Source: Seleniivibrio woodruffii | GTDB lineage: Bacteria; Chrysiogenota; Deferribacteres; Deferribacterales; Geovibrionaceae | Assembly: GCF_004339245.1 (NCBI RefSeq) | Contig: NZ_SMGG01000006.1 | Coordinates: forward strand, 186,001-250,000 | Direction: 5' to 3' | DNA length: 64,000 bases | Shown here: piece by piece, positions 8,697 to 18,667 of the stretch | Layout: each line of letters opens with the position of its first letter | Numbering within the stretch: position 1 is the first letter of the stretch | Notes under the pieces: generated by a model | Seen by the model: only the letters and a program-made list of their open reading frames with translations | Database searches by the model: none | What the model was told of the DNA's origin: nothing | Translations under genes and position numbers: made by a program

Positions 8697-9645
8697 CACG
8701 CTTCTCCGAAAGCAGATGGTGCTCCTTCTCTTTCAGGTTCAGACCTTTGATAATCTCCTGAATCACAGCCTCTTTGTTTCCGCTGCGGATGACGGGAAGA
8801 AGGTCTATCTCGGCATCAGAAAGCAGGCAGGGGCGGAGTTTTCCGTCCGCTGTGATGCGCAGTTTGTCGCAGTCGGAGCAAAAGTGGTTCGAGATGGGCG
8901 TTATGATGCCTATCTTTGCGCCGTTTGACAGTCTGTAGTTAACAGCAGGACCTGAAAGTTTCTCTTTTTGTATCTGCTCGTATGTATATTTGGTTCCGAT
9001 AATATCCAGAATCTCTTTTCCGGTGATGGTTCCTGTGTCCTTCCACTCCTCAAAGTTACCCACGGGCATGAACTCGATGAAGCGGACGTTTATGTCGTTT
9101 TCAACTGCGAACTCGCAGAAGTCCAGAATCTCATCATGGTTAAAGTTGCGGATGGCCACCGTGTTGGTCTTAACACCAAGCCCTATGCTTTTCGCATATT
9201 TGATGCCGGCCAGGATCTGCGCCATGCCGAATCCGCCTGTGATGGAGGAGTAACGCTCCTCTTTCAGCGAATCCAGACTGACGTTTATACGTTTTATCCC
9301 GGCGGCTTTGATGCTGTCGGCATGCTTCTTCAGCAGAGAGCCGTTTGTGGTGAGGGTAACCTCTTCGATGCCGGGGAGTTTGCCCACCTTTTCCAGAAAA
9401 ATATCGACTCCCCGCCTCACCAGCGGTTCGCCTCCGGTCACCCGCACCTTGCGGACACCCAGAGCAACAAAAGCCTCCACCGCAAGCATCATCTCTTCAT
9501 AAGACAGGATGTCGGGATGGGGAATAACATTAAAATCGTGTATCGGCATGCAGTATTTGCAGCGGAAGTTGCACCTGTCGGTGATGGATATCCGCAGATA
9601 TCTTATCTCCCTGCCGAATTTATCTTTTATATCAGGCGTAGACAT
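8656..9645 (-). CDS. moaA: GTP 3',8-cyclase (molybdenum cofactor step 1)
   Basis: 329 residues, the usual length. The radical-SAM cysteines are in CNFRCKYC (residues 26-33), the SAM motif is TGGEPLVR, and the second cluster is CSDCDKL followed by RPCLL. The C-terminus ends in Gly-Gly (SKIGG), as in active MoaA enzymes. It converts GTP to 3',8-cyclo-GTP in molybdopterin synthesis. It overlaps the end of tatC by 14 bases and the start of larA by 41. Association with Tat genes makes sense because molybdoenzymes are exported folded through Tat. Confidence 0.95.
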   Translation of the reverse strand: MSTPDIKDKFGREIRYLRISITDRCNFRCKYCMPIHDFNVIPHPDILSYEEMMLAVEAFVALGVRKVRVTGGEPLVRRGVDIFLEKVGKLPGIEEVTLTTNGSLLKKHADSIKAAGIKRINVSLDSLKEERYSSITGGFGMAQILAGIKYAKSIGLGVKTNTVAIRNFNHDEILDFCEFAVENDINVRFIEFMPVGNFEEWKDTGTITGKEILDIIGTKYTYEQIQKEKLSGPAVNYRLSNGAKIGIITPISNHFCSDCDKLRITADGKLRPCLLSDAEIDLLPVIRSGNKEAVIQEIIKGLNLKEKEHHLLSEKRDEGFKRTMSKIGG

Positions 9646-10402
9646 CTTCTTCTTTTATAACCCTTTTGCGTCCGAAGAGTTTTGCAACCCTGACGCTTAC
9701 TTCGTACAGTATTATCATGGGGCAGGCCATCATCATCTGCGAGAAAACATCAGGCGGAGTCAGAATGGCGGCGATAATAAATATTCCCAGATAAGAGTAC
9801 TTTCTGTATTTATTCATCATATGCGAAGTGACAAATCCCATCTTTGCAAGGAAAAAGGTGAACACGGGCATTTCGAAAACCAGTCCGAACGCCAGCACCA
9901 TCTTAACAAAGAAATCAAGATATTCCTGAAGCGAAAGAGTGGCAGTTATGTTGCCGCCCTGCGCATAGGTCAGGAAGAATTTGAAACCGAAGGGGAAAGC
10001 ACCGTAATATGCGAATGCCGCACCGCCCACAAAGAGCAGAGAAGCAAAAACCACGAATGACACCACATATTTTTTCTCCTGAGCATAAAGCCCGGGAGCA
10101 ATGAATTTCCAGAGTTCATAAAAAACGAACGGCATACCGAAGAACAGAGCAACCATCGCACAGAGTTTAAGCTCAACGAAGAATCCCTCGGTAAGCTTAA
10201 TCATTGAGAGTGTTGCATGCTCCGGCAGAGCCTTGATAAGCGGAGCCGTGACAAAATCCATAAAAAACTGACTCTGGTTATAGACCACGCAGAAGATCAA
10301 CAGCAGAATAATGGCGACCCGGATGAGCCTTTTTCTCAGCTCCTCCAGATGGGTCATAAGCGGCAGTTTGGCTTCAACACCTGTTTCTTTCTCGTTAGGC
10401 AT
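9632..10402 (-). CDS. tatC: Sec-independent translocase TatC
   Basis: 256 residues with six predicted transmembrane helices and the family N-terminus LMTHLEELRKRLI, whose conserved Glu contacts the twin-arginine signal. Later FVFYELWKFIAPGL is also typical. It is the receptor of the twin-arginine translocation complex in the inner membrane. It overlaps the tatA-like gene by 8 bases and moaA by 14. Confidence 0.95.
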   Translation of the reverse strand: MPNEKETGVEAKLPLMTHLEELRKRLIRVAIILLLIFCVVYNQSQFFMDFVTAPLIKALPEHATLSMIKLTEGFFVELKLCAMVALFFGMPFVFYELWKFIAPGLYAQEKKYVVSFVVFASLLFVGGAAFAYYGAFPFGFKFFLTYAQGGNITATLSLQEYLDFFVKMVLAFGLVFEMPVFTFFLAKMGFVTSHMMNKYRKYSYLGIFIIAAILTPPDVFSQMMMACPMIILYEVSVRVAKLFGRKRVIKEEDVYA

Positions 10403-10712
10403 CCTGCTTCTTCTCCTGTGTTTTCACTGGTTCGGCATCAACCGTAACGGACTGCGCTTTAACCTCTGAGGGTTCGTCTTTAACTGTATCCTTGTAGTGC
10501 TCTTCATAAACTTTCTGAGCTGCGGTGGGTTTGGGCTTGTCCACCTCGTCGATACCGACGTTTACAGCGTCTTTAAACTCATTCATATACTTACGGAATT
10601 CTCCGTAACCCTTGCCCAGTCCCTTGGCTATCTCGGGCAATTTTTTAGGACCGACCACCACTAAAGCGATGGCAAGAATCAATATAATTTCACCAAATCC
10701 AAGTCCAAACAT
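10395..10712 (-). CDS. tatA: TatA/TatB-family translocase subunit
   Basis: 105 residues from the ATG at 10712, preceded by GGAGG eight bases away; an in-frame GTG at 10721 is too near that site. One N-terminal helix (GFGEIILILAIALVVVG), the hinge GPKKLPEIAKGLGKG, an amphipathic helix and a charged Lys/Glu-rich tail. The Glu at position 8 (GFGE) is TatB-like, but only one such gene is here and many bacteria use a single bifunctional TatA. First gene of the tat-moaA-larA operon. Confidence 0.85.
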   Translation of the reverse strand: MFGLGFGEIILILAIALVVVGPKKLPEIAKGLGKGYGEFRKYMNEFKDAVNVGIDEVDKPKPTAAQKVYEEHYKDTVKDEPSEVKAQSVTVDAEPVKTQEKKQDA

Positions 10713-10731
10713 TGTCCTCACCTCCCAAATG

Positions 10732-10759
10732 ATAATATTAAATTGACGGCAAAATGCAA
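10732..10759 (-). promoter_or_regulatory. sigma-70 promoter of the tat operon
   Basis: On the minus strand TTGCAT (10759-10754), a 16-base spacer and TATTAT (10737-10732), about 20 bases before the tatA ATG, leaving a short leader with GGAGG. Confidence 0.55.
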
Positions 10760-10775
10760 GAAAGGTTTTCCTTCA

Positions 10776-10805
10776 TTTACACATTTAACCTGATTATGAT
10801 ATATT
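10776..10805 (+). promoter_or_regulatory. radC promoter, possibly leaderless
   Basis: TTTACA (10776-10781), 18-base spacer, TATATT (10800-10805). The radC ATG is at 10812 with no Shine-Dalgarno sequence before it, so transcription would begin at or next to the start codon. Confidence 0.45.
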
Positions 10806-10811
10806 TACATT

Positions 10812-11477
10812 ATGAAAGAGCACTATACCGGACACAGAAAGAGGCTTAAAGACAGGTTTGCAAAAGAGCCTGAATCCCTCTATGATTATGAAATTGTCGA
10901 ACTCCTTCTGGGATACGTCATCAGGGGAAGGGATGTTAAGCCGCAGGCCAAGGCGCTCATTGAAAAGGCCGGAGGCATAAGCGGCGTTGCCGGATACGGT
11001 ATGGCAGACGTTGACGGGCTGGGTGATGAGGCGAAACTCTTTTTCTCCGTTCTGAAGGAACTCTATGCCAGAATAGGCTACGAGGATATGGAACAGGAGG
11101 CCATCACCATCGACAAGCCGGAAAAAGCGGCGTCTTTCCTCCGTTTCCGAATAGGCTATGAGCAGAAGGAGCAGTTCTTCGCACTGTTCATGGACGTTAA
11201 CAAAAAACTGCTTGGTTATAAAAACTTTTTCAAAGGCACAATAGACAGGCTTTCGGTCTATCCCAGAGAGATAGCCGAAGAAGCCCTGAAAAAGAAGGCC
11301 AGTTTCGTTGTAGTTGCACATAACCATCCCTCGGGCAACCTGAACCCGTCCGAGGATGATATAATACTTACTGACAAGCTCATAAAGGCTCTGGGAGCCC
11401 TTGATATTGTTATGGCGGATCATATTATTGTCAGCAGGACCGGATTTTTCAGCTTTAAAAAGGAGCATGTGATATGA
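10812..11477 (+). CDS. radC: RadC/JAB-domain protein
   Basis: 221 residues. The N-terminal half carries a helix-hairpin-helix-like region (YEIVELLLGYVI, then GLGDEAKLFFSVLKEL) and the C-terminal half the JAMM metal motif, His-Asn-His-Pro-Ser-Gly followed seven residues later by Asp (HNHPSGNLNPSEDD). RadC proteins were linked to DNA repair, but the role is not settled; the JAB fold suggests a metal-dependent hydrolase. No ribosome site precedes the ATG. The end overlaps the next gene by 4 bases. Confidence 0.85.
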   Translation: MKEHYTGHRKRLKDRFAKEPESLYDYEIVELLLGYVIRGRDVKPQAKALIEKAGGISGVAGYGMADVDGLGDEAKLFFSVLKELYARIGYEDMEQEAITIDKPEKAASFLRFRIGYEQKEQFFALFMDVNKKLLGYKNFFKGTIDRLSVYPREIAEEALKKKASFVVVAHNHPSGNLNPSEDDIILTDKLIKALGALDIVMADHIIVSRTGFFSFKKEHVI

Positions 11478-12361
11478 AAAAGGTTCTTATAACGGGTGCA
11501 ACCGGATTTGTCGGAAATGCGGTCATAGAATCGCTGAACAGACACGGATACGTTCCTTATGCGCTGGTCCGCAGAGGCAGCGAAGGCAAACTGAAACATC
11601 CGGCTGTAGAGCTTTACGGCGACGTGCTGAAACCTGACACACTGAAAAAAGCCATGCACGGAATGGACGCCGTCATCCACCTCGTGGGTATAATCCGTGA
11701 GCAGCCTTCAAAATGGATAACATTTGAGAATATGCACACCAGGGCATCGGAGAACGTTGCCTCTGCCGCTGCGGAATGCGGAGTAAAAAGGTTCATCCAT
11801 ATGTCGGCGAACGGAACCCGTGAGAATGCCGTCAGCATGTATCACATCACAAAATGCAGGGGCGAATCCGCCGTTATGACAAAAAATCTGGACTATACCA
11901 TCTTCCGTCCGTCACTCATATTCGGACAGAGGGACGCATTCATAAACATGCTGGCGGATTACATGAAAAAAACTCCGGTCTTCAGCTACTTCGGCGATGG
12001 TTCATACCCAATGCAGCCTGTGTATGTGCGGGATGTTGCGGACTGCTTCGTAAAAGCCATCGACAATTCAGAAACCGTCGGCAAAACTTTCGGACTTTGC
12101 GGGCCGGAAGTTTTCACATATAAACAGCTTCTTCAGGTGATAAGCAGAGCGCTGGGCAAGCACCATATCCTGCTCCCTGTTCCTGAAATTTTCATAAAAA
12201 CGGCCATAGGCATGTTCGGAAAGGCCGAATGGTTCCCCATCACAAAAGATCAGTTCATAATGCTGAAAGAGGGGAACGTCTGCTCCGACGACAGCGCATT
12301 CAGAATTCTGGGGGTCGAAAGACACAGGCTGGAAGAGACTGTGCGCAGCTATCTGAAATAA
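11474..12361 (+). CDS. NAD(P)-binding epimerase-like protein, NDUFA9-type
   Basis: 295 residues of the atypical short-chain dehydrogenase class. The Rossmann motif TGATGFVGNAV is at residues 7-17, DVLKPDTL binds the cofactor edge, and HMSANGT plus YHITKCRGE stand for the active-site Ser and YxxxK, where the Tyr-x-x-x-Lys is read as Tyr-His-Ile-Thr-Lys. The C-terminal half with FRPSLIFGQRD and PVYVRDVADC resembles the complex I NDUFA9 and ubiquinone-related family. The substrate is unknown. ATGA overlap couples it to radC. Confidence 0.75.
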   Translation: MKKVLITGATGFVGNAVIESLNRHGYVPYALVRRGSEGKLKHPAVELYGDVLKPDTLKKAMHGMDAVIHLVGIIREQPSKWITFENMHTRASENVASAAAECGVKRFIHMSANGTRENAVSMYHITKCRGESAVMTKNLDYTIFRPSLIFGQRDAFINMLADYMKKTPVFSYFGDGSYPMQPVYVRDVADCFVKAIDNSETVGKTFGLCGPEVFTYKQLLQVISRALGKHHILLPVPEIFIKTAIGMFGKAEWFPITKDQFIMLKEGNVCSDDSAFRILGVERHRLEETVRSYLK

Positions 12362-12461
12362 GATCGCTTTTTTGCAGGTCGCCCAAAAAAAATTGCATAT
12401 ATCCTTAACTTGTGATAGAGCATACATGCACAATTAAAACAAACGAACAAGAGGATCAATG

Positions 12462-12875
12462 ATGGAAAGAACATTCGCAATCATCAAACCCGATGCAACT
12501 GCAAAAGGCTTTGCCGGAGCAATCATCAGCAGAATTGAAAAAGAGGGCTTCAAAATAGTAGGTCTCAAGAAAATGCACATGACAAAGGCTGAGGCTGAAG
12601 GCTTCTACGCTGTTCATGCCGCACGTCCCTTCTTCAACGACCTGACAAACTTTATGTGCAGCGCCCCCTGCATCGTTATGGTTCTTGAGAAAGACGGCGC
12701 TATCAAAGCATGGCGTGACCTTATGGGATCTACAAACCCCAAAGACGCCGCTGAAGGCACACTGAGAAAAGAGTTCGGCGAAAGCATCGACAACAACGCA
12801 ACTCACGGCTCAGACGCTCCCGAAACAGCTGCACAGGAGATAGCTTACTTCTTCTCTCAGCTTGAACTTGTTTAA
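12462..12875 (+). CDS. ndk: nucleoside diphosphate kinase
   Basis: 137 residues from the second of two adjacent ATGs (GAGG seven bases upstream). TFAIIKPDA at the start and [10 protein letters not shown] with the phospho-accepting His define the family. It moves the gamma-phosphate from ATP to other NDPs to balance nucleotide pools. Cytoplasmic, monocistronic. Confidence 0.97.
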   Translation: MERTFAIIKPDATAKGFAGAIISRIEKEGFKIVGLKKMHMTKAEAEGFYAVHAARPFFNDLTNFMCSAPCIVMVLEKDGAIKAWRDLMGSTNPKDAAEGTLRKEFGESIDNNATHGSDAPETAAQEIAYFFSQLELV

Positions 12876-12937
12876 TAACTGAATCCAAAACGAATATAAA
12901 CGGGGGCTGATTGCCCGCCTTGCAGGAAATTTAATGT

Positions 12938-13014
12938 AAATCCCTCCAAACCTCCCTTTATTTAAGGGAGGCTTAAAACTCCCTCCTTTAACAAAGGAGG
13001 GTCGGGGTGGATTT
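12938..13014. repeat. palindromic repeat, family B (AAATCC...GGATTT)
   Basis: About 77 bases between ndk and thrC. Ends AAATCCCTCC and GGGGTGGATTT form imperfect inverted repeats. Inside are two hairpins, CCTCCCTTTA/TTTAAGGGAGG and CCTCCTTT/AAAGGAGG. It resembles a purine/pyrimidine-skewed intergenic repeat common in many bacterial genomes. Only one copy is in the window. Confidence 0.6.
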
Positions 13015-13070
13015 TCATTCCTTCTTCGGGCGGGTACACTGCCCCCTGTTTTTTCAGAAAGAGGCTACGG

Positions 13071-14447
13071 ATGAAATATATCAGCACAAGAGGAAAAACT
13101 GCACCGGTCGGTTTCAAGGATGCCGTGATGATGGGTCTGGCGGAGGACGGAGGGCTTCTGCTCCCCGAATCCATCCCTGCCCTGACAAAAGACGAACTGG
13201 CGGCGATGGCAAAAATGACGTACCCCGAACTTGCCTATGCCGTGCTCAGCAAATTTGCTGACGACATCCCTGAAAATGACCTTAAAGAGCTGATAAACAA
13301 AAGCTATGCCTCGTTTGAAACTCCGGAGGTGGCTCCCGTTGTCAAAAAGGGCGAAGTCTTCATTCAGGAGCTGTTCCACGGCCCCACTTTCGCCTTTAAA
13401 GACGTTGCACTTCAGCTTCTCGGCAATCTTTTCGAGTACATTCTGAAAGAGCGCAACGAAAAGCTGAACATCATCGGCGCAACCAGCGGCGACACAGGAT
13501 CTGCGGCTATCTACGGCGTACGTGGAAAAGACAATATAAATATTTTCATCCTCCATCCCGAAGGCAGGGTCAGCCGTGTGCAGAAGATGCAGATGACCTC
13601 CGTCACCGACGACAACGTTTTCAACATCGCAGTGAACGGCACTTTCGACGACTGTCAGGACATAGTTAAAGAGATTTTCGCCGACGTTGAGTTCAAAAAG
13701 CAGAACAAGCTCGGCGCAGTGAACTCCATCAACTGGGCAAGGGTTCTGGCGCAGGTGGTCTACTACTTTTACGGATACTTCCGTGCGGTGGAGAAAGGTG
13801 CGGAAAAAGTCCGCTTCGTTGTGCCCACAGGAAACTTCGGCAACATCTTCGCAGGCTATTTCGCAACCAGAATGGGACTTAAAATAGACAAGCTCATCCT
13901 CGCCACCAACGAGAACAACATCCTGTCACGCTTCATAAACAGCGGCGACTACAGCATAAAAGAGGTTGTGATAACACACAGCCCCAGCATGGACATCCAG
14001 ATAGCATCCAACTTCGAAAGGTTTTTATATTACCTTTATAATGAGAACAGCTCCAAAGTTGTCGAAAAGATGGCCGAGCTGAAATCCACAGGTAAAATAA
14101 CTTTCACAGACAAAGAGATAGAGGACACCCAGAAACTGTTCGGAACGTTCAGCACGTCCAACATGCTCACTGAAACCGTAATTCAGTATTTCTACAACAC
14201 ATTCAAATATATCCTCGACCCCCACACTGCGTGCGGCGTTGCGGCAGCGCTTGAGTTTCATGATGCGAACTACGTCTGCCTGTCCACAGCACATCCGGCA
14301 AAGTTCCCTGAGGTGGCAAAGAAGGCGGCAGGAGTTTCACCTGTAGTACCTGCCGGAATATCGAAGCTGGAGAATCTGGAGAAAAAGTGCATCCTGATGG
14401 ACTGCGACACCGCAAAGGTAAAAAAGTATCTTGCAGACAACATCTAA
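13071..14447 (+). CDS. thrC: threonine synthase
   Basis: 458 residues, the long form shared by Escherichia coli and yeast. The pyridoxal phosphate Lys lies in FAFKDVALQ (about residue 112), with GATSGDTGSAA binding the phosphate. It converts O-phosphohomoserine to threonine. A GAGG six bases before the ATG supports the start. It overlaps queA by 17 bases. Confidence 0.95.
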   Translation: MKYISTRGKTAPVGFKDAVMMGLAEDGGLLLPESIPALTKDELAAMAKMTYPELAYAVLSKFADDIPENDLKELINKSYASFETPEVAPVVKKGEVFIQELFHGPTFAFKDVALQLLGNLFEYILKERNEKLNIIGATSGDTGSAAIYGVRGKDNINIFILHPEGRVSRVQKMQMTSVTDDNVFNIAVNGTFDDCQDIVKEIFADVEFKKQNKLGAVNSINWARVLAQVVYYFYGYFRAVEKGAEKVRFVVPTGNFGNIFAGYFATRMGLKIDKLILATNENNILSRFINSGDYSIKEVVITHSPSMDIQIASNFERFLYYLYNENSSKVVEKMAELKSTGKITFTDKEIEDTQKLFGTFSTSNMLTETVIQYFYNTFKYILDPHTACGVAAALEFHDANYVCLSTAHPAKFPEVAKKAAGVSPVVPAGISKLENLEKKCILMDCDTAKVKKYLADNI

Positions 14448-15456
14448 GACTCCGGTCTCCGCATACGACTTTCATCTGCCAGAAGAGCTGATAGCTCAGT
14501 CTCCGGCGGCGGACAGAGGAACATCCAGACTTCTGCGCATTACCCGGTCGGATGGCGGCATAAAAGACGGCACGTTCACGGATATTGTTGGTCTGATAGA
14601 TGATTCCTGCTTTCTGGTGGTCAACTCCACCAGAGTTATGAAGGCTCGTCTTTATGGCCGGAAGCCCACGGGCGGCATGGTTGAGATTCTTGTTCTGGAG
14701 AAACTTGAGGACAATTTCTGTCTCTGCCTGACAAAAGGCAATGTAAAAACCGGAACAATACTGAATTTTCCTGACGCTTCGGCTGTCATTGAACAGATGC
14801 GGGAGGACGGAACACGTCTCATCCGTTTCAGCGAAGAGCCGTCGGATGTTATGAACCGCCACGGTCACATCCCCCTGCCACCCTATATCCGCAGGGAGGA
14901 CACTCAGGACGACGCATCCAGATATCAGACTGTATACTCGGCCGACGAGGCATCGGTTGCGGCTCCCACAGCGGGACTGCACTTCACTCAGGAGATTCTG
15001 GACAGGCTGAAAGCCAAAGGGGTTCAGATTCTTGAGCTGTCGCTGAACATAGGCATAGGGACTTTCAGACCCGTCAAGGCGGACTATCTGGAAGACCACG
15101 ACATGCACACCGAGAAGTATTTCATATCGGCGGACACCGCCGCAGAGATAAACAGACTGAAAGCCGGAGGCAAAAAGCTGGTTGCCGTGGGAACCACCGC
15201 AGTAAGAGCTTTGGAATCGGCATCAGCGGGCGGACAGGTCAGAGCCGGATACGGCGAGACCGACCTTTTTATAAAGCCAGGCTACAGTTTCAGGGTGATC
15301 GACAGGCTGATAACCAACTTTCACCTGCCGAAATCCACACTTCTGGTGCTGGTGACCATGTTTGCCGGCTACGACCTTACCATGCAGGCTTACGCACACG
15401 CCGTTGAGAACGGATACCGCTTCTTCTCCTACGGCGATGCGATGTTTATTGAATAG
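14431..15456 (+). CDS. queA: S-adenosylmethionine:tRNA ribosyltransferase-isomerase
   Basis: 341 residues. YDFHLPEELIAQSPA at the start, then GMVEILVLE, GHIPLPPYI, AAPTAGLHFT and NFHLPKSTLL are all QueA hallmarks. It adds the epoxycyclopentane part of the SAM ribosyl group to preQ1 in tRNA, forming epoxyqueuosine. No ATG precedes the conserved N-terminus; the only good start is a TTG at 14431 inside thrC, with AAAGG some bases upstream. tgt follows after a repeat-filled gap. Confidence 0.93.
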   Translation: MQTTSKTPVSAYDFHLPEELIAQSPAADRGTSRLLRITRSDGGIKDGTFTDIVGLIDDSCFLVVNSTRVMKARLYGRKPTGGMVEILVLEKLEDNFCLCLTKGNVKTGTILNFPDASAVIEQMREDGTRLIRFSEEPSDVMNRHGHIPLPPYIRREDTQDDASRYQTVYSADEASVAAPTAGLHFTQEILDRLKAKGVQILELSLNIGIGTFRPVKADYLEDHDMHTEKYFISADTAAEINRLKAGGKKLVAVGTTAVRALESASAGGQVRAGYGETDLFIKPGYSFRVIDRLITNFHLPKSTLLVLVTMFAGYDLTMQAYAHAVENGYRFFSYGDAMFIE

Positions 15457-15466
15457 ATTATTTGTT

Positions 15467-15654
15467 GTCATCCTGAGGCTTACGCCGAAGGATCTCACCT
15501 CAGAGATTCTTCACTGCGTTCAGAATGACCTTTTTGTTGAATAGAATAGATTTGGAAGACTGCTTCGTCATGTCATTCCTCGCAGTGACGTTTGCTGTTC
15601 GTCATATTAGAATAGAATGTTGCTGTCATCCTGAGGCCTAAGCCTCAGAATGAC
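15467..15654. repeat. family A palindromic repeats, two copies
   Basis: The 218 bases between queA and tgt hold two copies. One is at 15467-15529 (GTCATCCTGAGG to TCAGAATGAC, with GAAGGATCTC inside). The other, at 15625-15654, is a minimal form of two 13-base arms with one mismatch and a four-base centre. Between them lies a degenerate piece (TCATTCCTCGCAGTGACG) like one at 36755. Confidence 0.75.
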
Positions 15655-15665
15655 AAAATATATAA

Positions 15666-16784
<1,119 letters not shown>

Positions 16785-17108
16785 ATGTTCAATAGTATCG
16801 CTTACGCAGCAGATGCAGCAGCACCCGCACAGGGAAGCCCTTTTGCCCCCATGCTGATGATGGTTGTCATCTTCGGTATCTTCTATTTTCTGCTTATCAG
16901 ACCCCAGCAGAAAAAACAGAAAGAGCATATTAACATGCTCAACGCCATTAAAGCTGGTGACGAGATAATCACCGGCGGCGGTATCTATTGCAAGGTGACA
17001 AAAGTTCTCGACAACAACACATTCCTCGTTGAAATTGCTGACGGTGTTACCGTTAAAATGAGCAAAAACGGAATCGCACAGAAAGTTACCGAACAGGAGA
17101 ATAAATAA
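16785..17108 (+). CDS. yajC: Sec translocase accessory subunit YajC
   Basis: 107 residues with one transmembrane helix (MLMMVVIFGIFYFLLI) followed by RPQQKKQKEH, the family signature, and a small beta-rich cytoplasmic part (GDEIITGGGIYCKV). It associates with SecDF-YidC in the inner membrane. Zero gap to tgt, two bases to secD. Confidence 0.95.
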   Translation: MFNSIAYAADAAAPAQGSPFAPMLMMVVIFGIFYFLLIRPQQKKQKEHINMLNAIKAGDEIITGGGIYCKVTKVLDNNTFLVEIADGVTVKMSKNGIAQKVTEQENK

Positions 17109-17110
17109 GT

Positions 17111-18655
17111 ATGAACCTGAAAGTCCGCTGGGCAGTAATTATAATTGTTCTCGGCTGGTCGCTTTTCTCAATGTTTCCGCTGGACAAAAAGATCAACCTT
17201 GGTCTTGACCTTCAGGGGGGTATGCACGTTGTTCTCGGTGTTGACACAGAAAAGGCGGTTGACGCCAAGATCGACAGCACCGTTGTTCAGCTTCGAAAAG
17301 AGCTTGCAGCTGAAAAGATAAACTTTAATTTCGTACAGAAAGCAAGCGGCGGGAAGATAAACATAGCTCTGAAAGCCCCCGCCGATTACAAAAAAGCACA
17401 GGATATCATTAAAAAGAACTATCCTAACCTTCAGAACGTGACCATCTCCGATGCGAACACCCTCTCTTTCATCTTCGATGCGAAGTATGTTAAAGAGATC
17501 AAGGATTCCGCAGTGGAGCAGTCGCTTGAAGTTGTGCGCAACAGGGTTGACCAGTTCGGCGTTTCCGAACCCATCATCCAGAGACAGGGCATCAATCAGG
17601 TAGTTGTTCAGCTCCCCGGAATCACTGATCCCGAAAGAGCTATCAACCTCATCGGAAAGACAGCTCAGCTCAGATTCCACATAGTGGACGACACCGTTTC
17701 CCAGAAAGATGCGGACAGCGGCAACATCCCCTTTGATGACGTCATCCTCTATCAGAAACATGAAGACCCCGCCACAGGCGCAGTCAGCAGAGTTCCCTAT
17801 GTGCTCAAGCAGGAAGTTGTGCTCACCGGAGACTATCTGACAGACGCTCAGGTCAGCCTTTCAAACACATACGGCCAGCCCGTTGTCGAGTTTAAACTCG
17901 ATGCCGCAGGCAGCAAGCTGTTTGAAGAGCTCACAGGCGAAAACATCGGCAAGCGCATGGCCATCGTCCTTGACGACAACGTATACAGCGCTCCCGTTAT
18001 CAAATCAAAAATCCCCGGCGGTTCAGCATACATCGACGGTATGTCGAACATGCAGGAGGCAAAGGATCTGGCCATCGTTCTTCGTGCCGGTTCTCTGCCC
18101 GCCCCCGTTAAGATCGAAGAGAACAGAACAGTCGGACCCTCTCTGGGTCAGGACTCCATCAAAGCCGGCATCAACGCATGCATCATAGGCTTTGTTCTCA
18201 TCGTTGCTTTCATGGGCGTATATTACAGACTCAGCGGCTGGGTTGCAAACCTTGCACTGTTCACCAACTTCGTAATAATTCTCGGAGTAATGGCGCAGTT
18301 CGGCGCAACGCTCACCATGCCCGGTATTGCAGGTATCATCCTGACAGTGGGTATGGCCATCGATGCGAACGTGCTTATCTTCGAGCGTGTGCGAGAGGAA
18401 CTGAGACAGGGCAGAACACCCATGAACGCTATGGAGCGCGGATACGATAAGGCATTCTCTTCCATCATAGATGCCCACGTCACCAACATCGTATCAGCAG
18501 TGGTGCTTTACCAGTTCGGTACGGGACCAATCAAAGGCTTCGCAGTGACACTGGCCATCGGTATCATAGCGTCCCTTTTCACGGCTATCTTTGTAACCCG
18601 TGTGATCTTCTGGTCATACATGGGCAGAAAAGAAGTCAAATCACTTAGCATATAG
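17111..18655 (+). CDS. secD: protein translocase subunit SecD
   Basis: 514 residues. TM1 is followed by LGLDLQGGMHV, the large periplasmic domain, then five more helices. RNRVDQFGVSEP and PGIAGIILTVGMAIDANVL with the membrane Asp are typical of this proton-driven RND-like subunit, which with SecF pulls preproteins out of SecYEG. Confidence 0.97.
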   Translation: MNLKVRWAVIIIVLGWSLFSMFPLDKKINLGLDLQGGMHVVLGVDTEKAVDAKIDSTVVQLRKELAAEKINFNFVQKASGGKINIALKAPADYKKAQDIIKKNYPNLQNVTISDANTLSFIFDAKYVKEIKDSAVEQSLEVVRNRVDQFGVSEPIIQRQGINQVVVQLPGITDPERAINLIGKTAQLRFHIVDDTVSQKDADSGNIPFDDVILYQKHEDPATGAVSRVPYVLKQEVVLTGDYLTDAQVSLSNTYGQPVVEFKLDAAGSKLFEELTGENIGKRMAIVLDDNVYSAPVIKSKIPGGSAYIDGMSNMQEAKDLAIVLRAGSLPAPVKIEENRTVGPSLGQDSIKAGINACIIGFVLIVAFMGVYYRLSGWVANLALFTNFVIILGVMAQFGATLTMPGIAGIILTVGMAIDANVLIFERVREELRQGRTPMNAMERGYDKAFSSIIDAHVTNIVSAVVLYQFGTGPIKGFAVTLAIGIIASLFTAIFVTRVIFWSYMGRKEVKSLSI

Positions 18656-18667
18656 TGGAGGGGCGAA

